Made by a program: the position numbers and the translations under genes. DNA of 56,470 nt from CAZXNF01 sp050741255 (GTDB lineage Bacteria; Pseudomonadota; Gammaproteobacteria; Burkholderiales; SG8-41). Each line of letters opens with the position of its first letter. The first letter of the stretch is position 1. The DNA is taken from the NCBI GenBank assembly GCA_050741255.1, contig JBOIEQ010000007.1:1-56470 (forward strand). Direction: 5' to 3'. This document shows positions 52,617 through 56,470 of this stretch, piece after piece. The notes beneath the pieces were generated by a model. The model was not told the DNA's origin. It saw nothing but the letters and a program-made list of their open reading frames with translations, and searched no databases.

Positions 52617-53030
52617 ATGAAACCCAAAGCCCTGATCACCCGCCGCGTTCAAACCTGCACCCGCGATCTGCTGGCCGTCCGTGCCAGCGTGACGACGCAT
52701 GCCGAATGGGCGCCGCTGCCGCCGTCGGTGCTCGCCTCGGGCGCGCGCGATGCGCACGCCTTGCTGGTGTTCCCCGCCGACCGCATCGACGGGTCGTTGC
52801 TGGAACTCGCTCCCCACCTGCAGGTCGTCGCCTGCGCCTTCCGTCTGCCGGAAAACATCGATGTCGCCGCCTGCACGCGCCGGGGCATCTGGGTCACCAA
52901 CGTGCCGCACGCCCGGTTTACCGCCGGACAGGAGTTTGAATTCGAGCTCGAGGCCGCCCGCAACGTACTGGACGTGCTGAACGGCGACATTCCCCGGGGC
53001 GCGGTCAATCAGGTGGCGCTGGCAGCCTAG
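52617..53030 (+). pseudogene. PtxD-like 2-hydroxyacid dehydrogenase lacking NAD domain
   Basis: A 137-residue reading frame. Residues 1-100 match the N-terminal catalytic domain of D-2-hydroxyacid dehydrogenases, closest by memory to phosphonate dehydrogenase PtxD (LLVFPADRIDGSLLELAP, then DVAACTRRGIWVTNVP). It then jumps through FTAGQEFEF to the extreme C terminus (ELEAARNVLDVLNGDIPRG, then AVN). The NAD-binding domain, about 190 residues, is missing in frame. It has AAGGAA before the ATG. It is probably a deletion relic; a folded stub with a new role is possible. Confidence 0.7.
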
Positions 53031-53039
53031 AGCCAGCCG

Positions 53040-54434
53040 CTAGCGCGCGACCTGCGGCACCGCGCTCTGTTCGAGCAGGCGCAGCAGCGCCCGCGCCTTG
53101 TCGAAGGTTTCGCGGTACTCCGCGTCGAGCTGCGAGTCGGCGACGATGCCGCCGCCGGCCCAGAAGCGCGCCGTGCCGTCGGCCACCACCATCGTACGGA
53201 TGGCGATGTTGAGATCCATGTTGCCGTTGAACCCGACGTAGCCGATCGCGCCGCAGTAAACGCCGCGCCGGTGCGGTTCCAGCTCCTCGATGATCTGCAT
53301 CGCCCGCCGCTTCGGTGCGCCGGTGATGGAGCCGCCGGGAAAGCAGGCGCGCAGGAGGTCCAACGCGTCACGGTCCGGCGCGAGCGTGCCGGTGACCGTG
53401 CTGACGAGGTGATGCACGGTCGCGTAGCTCTCCACCTCGAACAGCCGCGGCACGCGCACGCTGTGCGGCGCGCAGACCTTGGACAGGTCGTTGCGCAGCA
53501 GGTCCACGATCATCACGTTTTCCGCGCGGTCCTTCTCGCTCGTGCGCAGTTCCTCCGCCAACTCCGCATCGAGGCGCGCGTGTCCGGCGCGCGGGCGCGT
53601 GCCCTTGATGGGACGGGTTTCGACCTCGCCGCGTTCGAGTTTCAGGAAACGCTCGGGCGACGCGGACAGGATCTGCGCCTGCGGCGTGTTGAGGTAGGCG
53701 GAATACGGCGCGGGGTTGATGACCCGCAACGCCTGGTACGCCAGCCACGGATCGCCGGCGACCGGCGCCGCAAAACGCTGTGCGAGGTTGATCTGGTAGC
53801 AGTCCCCCGCATGGATGTACTCCTGGATGCGGTGAAAGGCCTGCGCGTATTCGTGTTCGTTCAGGTTGGAGGTCGCCGGCGCGCCCACGATGAACGGTGC
53901 CCGCTGCCGCTCGCCGGTTTCCGTAAAACGCGCCAGCAGCGCATCCCAGCGTTCCGCCGTCCGCGGATCGCGCATGCCGCCGACCAGCCACGCGCGCTGC
54001 TCGACGTGATCGACCACCGCCGCCCAGTCGTACAGGCCGATTGCCATCTCCGGCAACTTTTCGGCGTCCGCCGCGCGCGCGTGCAGTTTGTCGAAGCGAC
54101 GGGCAAGGTCATACCCGAAATAGCCGATCGCGCCGCCCCAGAAGGGCAATGCCGATTGCGGCCTCACCGCCGGGCCGAGATGCCGGCGCAGCAACGCCAG
54201 CGGATCGTCGGGCAGCACCTGCACGCTTTCCCTGCCCCCCACTTCCGTCCGCACTTCAGTCATCCGGCCGCGTGTCTGCAGCGTCACGTATGGCTCGGCC
54301 GCCAGGATGTCGTAGCGCGACTGGCCGGGGTGATGGCTGCCGCTGTCGAGGAATACCGACCACGGCAGATCCGCAATCGGCTCGAAGAGCCGCGTGCTGT
54401 CGGCGTGGTACGGCAGATCGGCGATGCGGAACAT
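53040..54434 (-). CDS. pabB: Aminodeoxychorismate synthase component I
   Basis: A 464-residue chorismate-utilising enzyme. The diagnostic PIKGT lysine loop (TRPIKGTRPR) separates it from anthranilate synthase, which has PIAGT. RAENVMIVDLLRNDL, CFPGGSITGAPK and YCGAIGYVG follow. It makes 4-amino-4-deoxychorismate for folate with PabA; no pabA or pabC is in the window. It lies 5 bases after the alcohol dehydrogenase stop, an unusual pairing. Confidence 0.94.
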   Translation of the reverse strand: MFRIADLPYHADSTRLFEPIADLPWSVFLDSGSHHPGQSRYDILAAEPYVTLQTRGRMTEVRTEVGGRESVQVLPDDPLALLRRHLGPAVRPQSALPFWGGAIGYFGYDLARRFDKLHARAADAEKLPEMAIGLYDWAAVVDHVEQRAWLVGGMRDPRTAERWDALLARFTETGERQRAPFIVGAPATSNLNEHEYAQAFHRIQEYIHAGDCYQINLAQRFAAPVAGDPWLAYQALRVINPAPYSAYLNTPQAQILSASPERFLKLERGEVETRPIKGTRPRAGHARLDAELAEELRTSEKDRAENVMIVDLLRNDLSKVCAPHSVRVPRLFEVESYATVHHLVSTVTGTLAPDRDALDLLRACFPGGSITGAPKRRAMQIIEELEPHRRGVYCGAIGYVGFNGNMDLNIAIRTMVVADGTARFWAGGGIVADSQLDAEYRETFDKARALLRLLEQSAVPQVAR

Positions 54435-54439
54435 GGCCC

Positions 54440-55549
<1,110 letters not shown>

Positions 55550-55627
55550 TGCGGTTTCTCCGTGCAAAGTAAGGGGAGCGGATGCGGGTCGCTATACTAA
55601 CAAAGCCATCCGCATACCCTGCCTTCA

Positions 55628-56470
55628 GTGCCCCGTCCAGATCCCTATCGCGGCCGCTTCGCGCCCTCGCCCACCGGTCCGCTGCACTTCGGTTCGCTCG
55701 CCGCCGCCGCCGGCAGCTGGCTCGATGCGCGCGCACACGGCGGCGAGTGGCTGCTGCGGATGGAAGACCTCGACACGCCACGCATCGTACCCGGCGCCGC
55801 GGATGACATCCTGCGGACGCTGGAAGCCCTCGGACTCACCTGGGACGGTCCGGTCGTTTACCAAAGTGCGCGCCATGACGCCTATCGCGCAGCGCTCGAC
55901 GCGCTGAAGCAGCGCCAGCAGGCATACGCCTGCGCCTGCAGCCGGAAGGAGATCGCGGACTCCGGCGTCGCCGGCATCGAGGGCTTCGTCTATCCCGGCA
56001 CCTGCCGCGACGGACTACCCGCCGGCCGCGTCGCACGCGCATGGCGCCTCGACACGCGCGGCAGCGGCGTCATCGGCTTCGACGACGCCATTCAGGGTCG
56101 CGTCGGGCACGACGTAGAACACGCGATCGGCGACTTCGTGCTCTACCGGGCCGACGGCCACTTCGCCTATCAACTCGCGGTCGTGGTGGATGACGCCGAG
56201 CAGGGCATCACCGACGTGGTGCGCGGCGCCGACCTGATCGAGTCCACGCCGCGGCAGCTCTGGCTGCAGCGGGTACTGGGGCTGCCCGCGCCGCGCTACG
56301 CGCATCTGCCGGTGGCGGTGAATGCCGCCGGGGAAAAACTTTCCAAGCAGACGCTCGCACCAGCAATCGATGCCGCCAGTGGCGGCCGCGCGCTGGCGGC
56401 GGCATTGCGCTTCCTCGGCCATGCGCCGCCCCCGGAACTCGCATCGGCGGCGCCGGCAGAACTGCTGGCC
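55628..56470 (+). CDS. gluQ: Glutamyl-Q tRNA(Asp) synthetase (partial)
   Basis: The first 281 codons, running off the window end. A GTG start begins PRPDPYRGRFAPSPTGPLHF, the class I HIGH-like region. Zinc ligands lie in CACSRKE and YPGTC, and KLSKQT is the KMSKS-like loop. The enzyme charges glutamate onto queuosine-34 of tRNA(Asp) and lacks the anticodon domain of GltX. It is divergent from frmA (78 bases). Confidence 0.94.
   Translation, partial: MPRPDPYRGRFAPSPTGPLHFGSLAAAAGSWLDARAHGGEWLLRMEDLDTPRIVPGAADDILRTLEALGLTWDGPVVYQSARHDAYRAALDALKQRQQAYACACSRKEIADSGVAGIEGFVYPGTCRDGLPAGRVARAWRLDTRGSGVIGFDDAIQGRVGHDVEHAIGDFVLYRADGHFAYQLAVVVDDAEQGITDVVRGADLIESTPRQLWLQRVLGLPAPRYAHLPVAVNAAGEKLSKQTLAPAIDAASGGRALAAALRFLGHAPPPELASAAPAELLA

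Noticed and set aside
52929..52945. GAATTCGAGCTCG at the deletion junction of the PtxD-like gene, identical to the start of a common cloning polylinker
   Set aside because: The match stops after 13 bases and continues as native coding sequence; EcoRI and SacI sites can adjoin by chance. Only a read check at this junction is warranted.

Overview
The window is GC-rich, densely packed bacterial chromosome. It looks betaproteobacterial, most like Burkholderiales or Rhodocyclales: it has four Bug/TctC-type tricarboxylate receptors, a tandem pair of bacterial SET-domain methyltransferases, an IlvD/Edd dehydratase, a group II truncated haemoglobin, a UPF0114 protein and an Anbu-type proteasome homologue. 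I see no rRNA, tRNA, CRISPR array, phage or complete insertion sequence. This taxonomic call is inference from gene content.

Layout. 1-2.8 kb: small membrane proteins and a Bug receptor, broken up by repeat elements. 2.9-10.3 kb: housekeeping, iron and redox genes (typA, truncated haemoglobin, bfd, bfr, a DsbD-like protein with a redoxin, a LysR regulator diverging from a DUF1127 protein). 10.4-16.8 kb: a repeat element, two SET methyltransferases, cardiolipin synthase, IlvD/Edd dehydratase and an MscS channel. 16.9-24.5 kb: an accessory catabolic cluster (RraA-like, sulfatase, Bug, sulfatase, Bug, SDR, with an MFS exporter opposite). 24.6-30.4 kb: a Y-family polymerase behind a perfect dyad, a HigBA-like toxin-antitoxin pair and HrpA. 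30.5-42.0 kb: mixed small operons (Bug, Anbu, META/DUF4377 with PEBP, hydrolase with metallopeptidase, aminotransferase, nitroreductase, DoxX, DedA-rhodanese). 42.1-50.4 kb: HtrA-like protease, RND pump with its adaptor, a UBP zinc finger, AcuI-like reductase and NDH-2. 50.5-56.5 kb: PhoX behind a Pho box, a truncated PtxD-like gene, pabB, class III alcohol dehydrogenase and the start of gluQ.

Two observations stand out. First, the DedA-rhodanese gene has an in-frame TGA exactly where I expect a Cys in its relatives. An intact rhodanese tail follows, a SECIS-like stem-loop lies just downstream, and reading through leaves only 10 bases before the next gene. This is a candidate selenoprotein, or else a fresh nonsense mutation.

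Second, there are two families of about 265-bp non-coding elements with long terminal inverted repeats and internal stem-loops. One family has two full copies and one solo end. Its terminal repeats covary between copies (C:G in one, T:A in the other), and its TA-G tip forms the TAG stop codon of all three genes that end against it. The second family has one copy, and its end supplies the only obvious start codon of the next gene. They resemble TA-targeting MITEs such as the Correia elements of Neisseria, and they may be transcribed as structured RNA.
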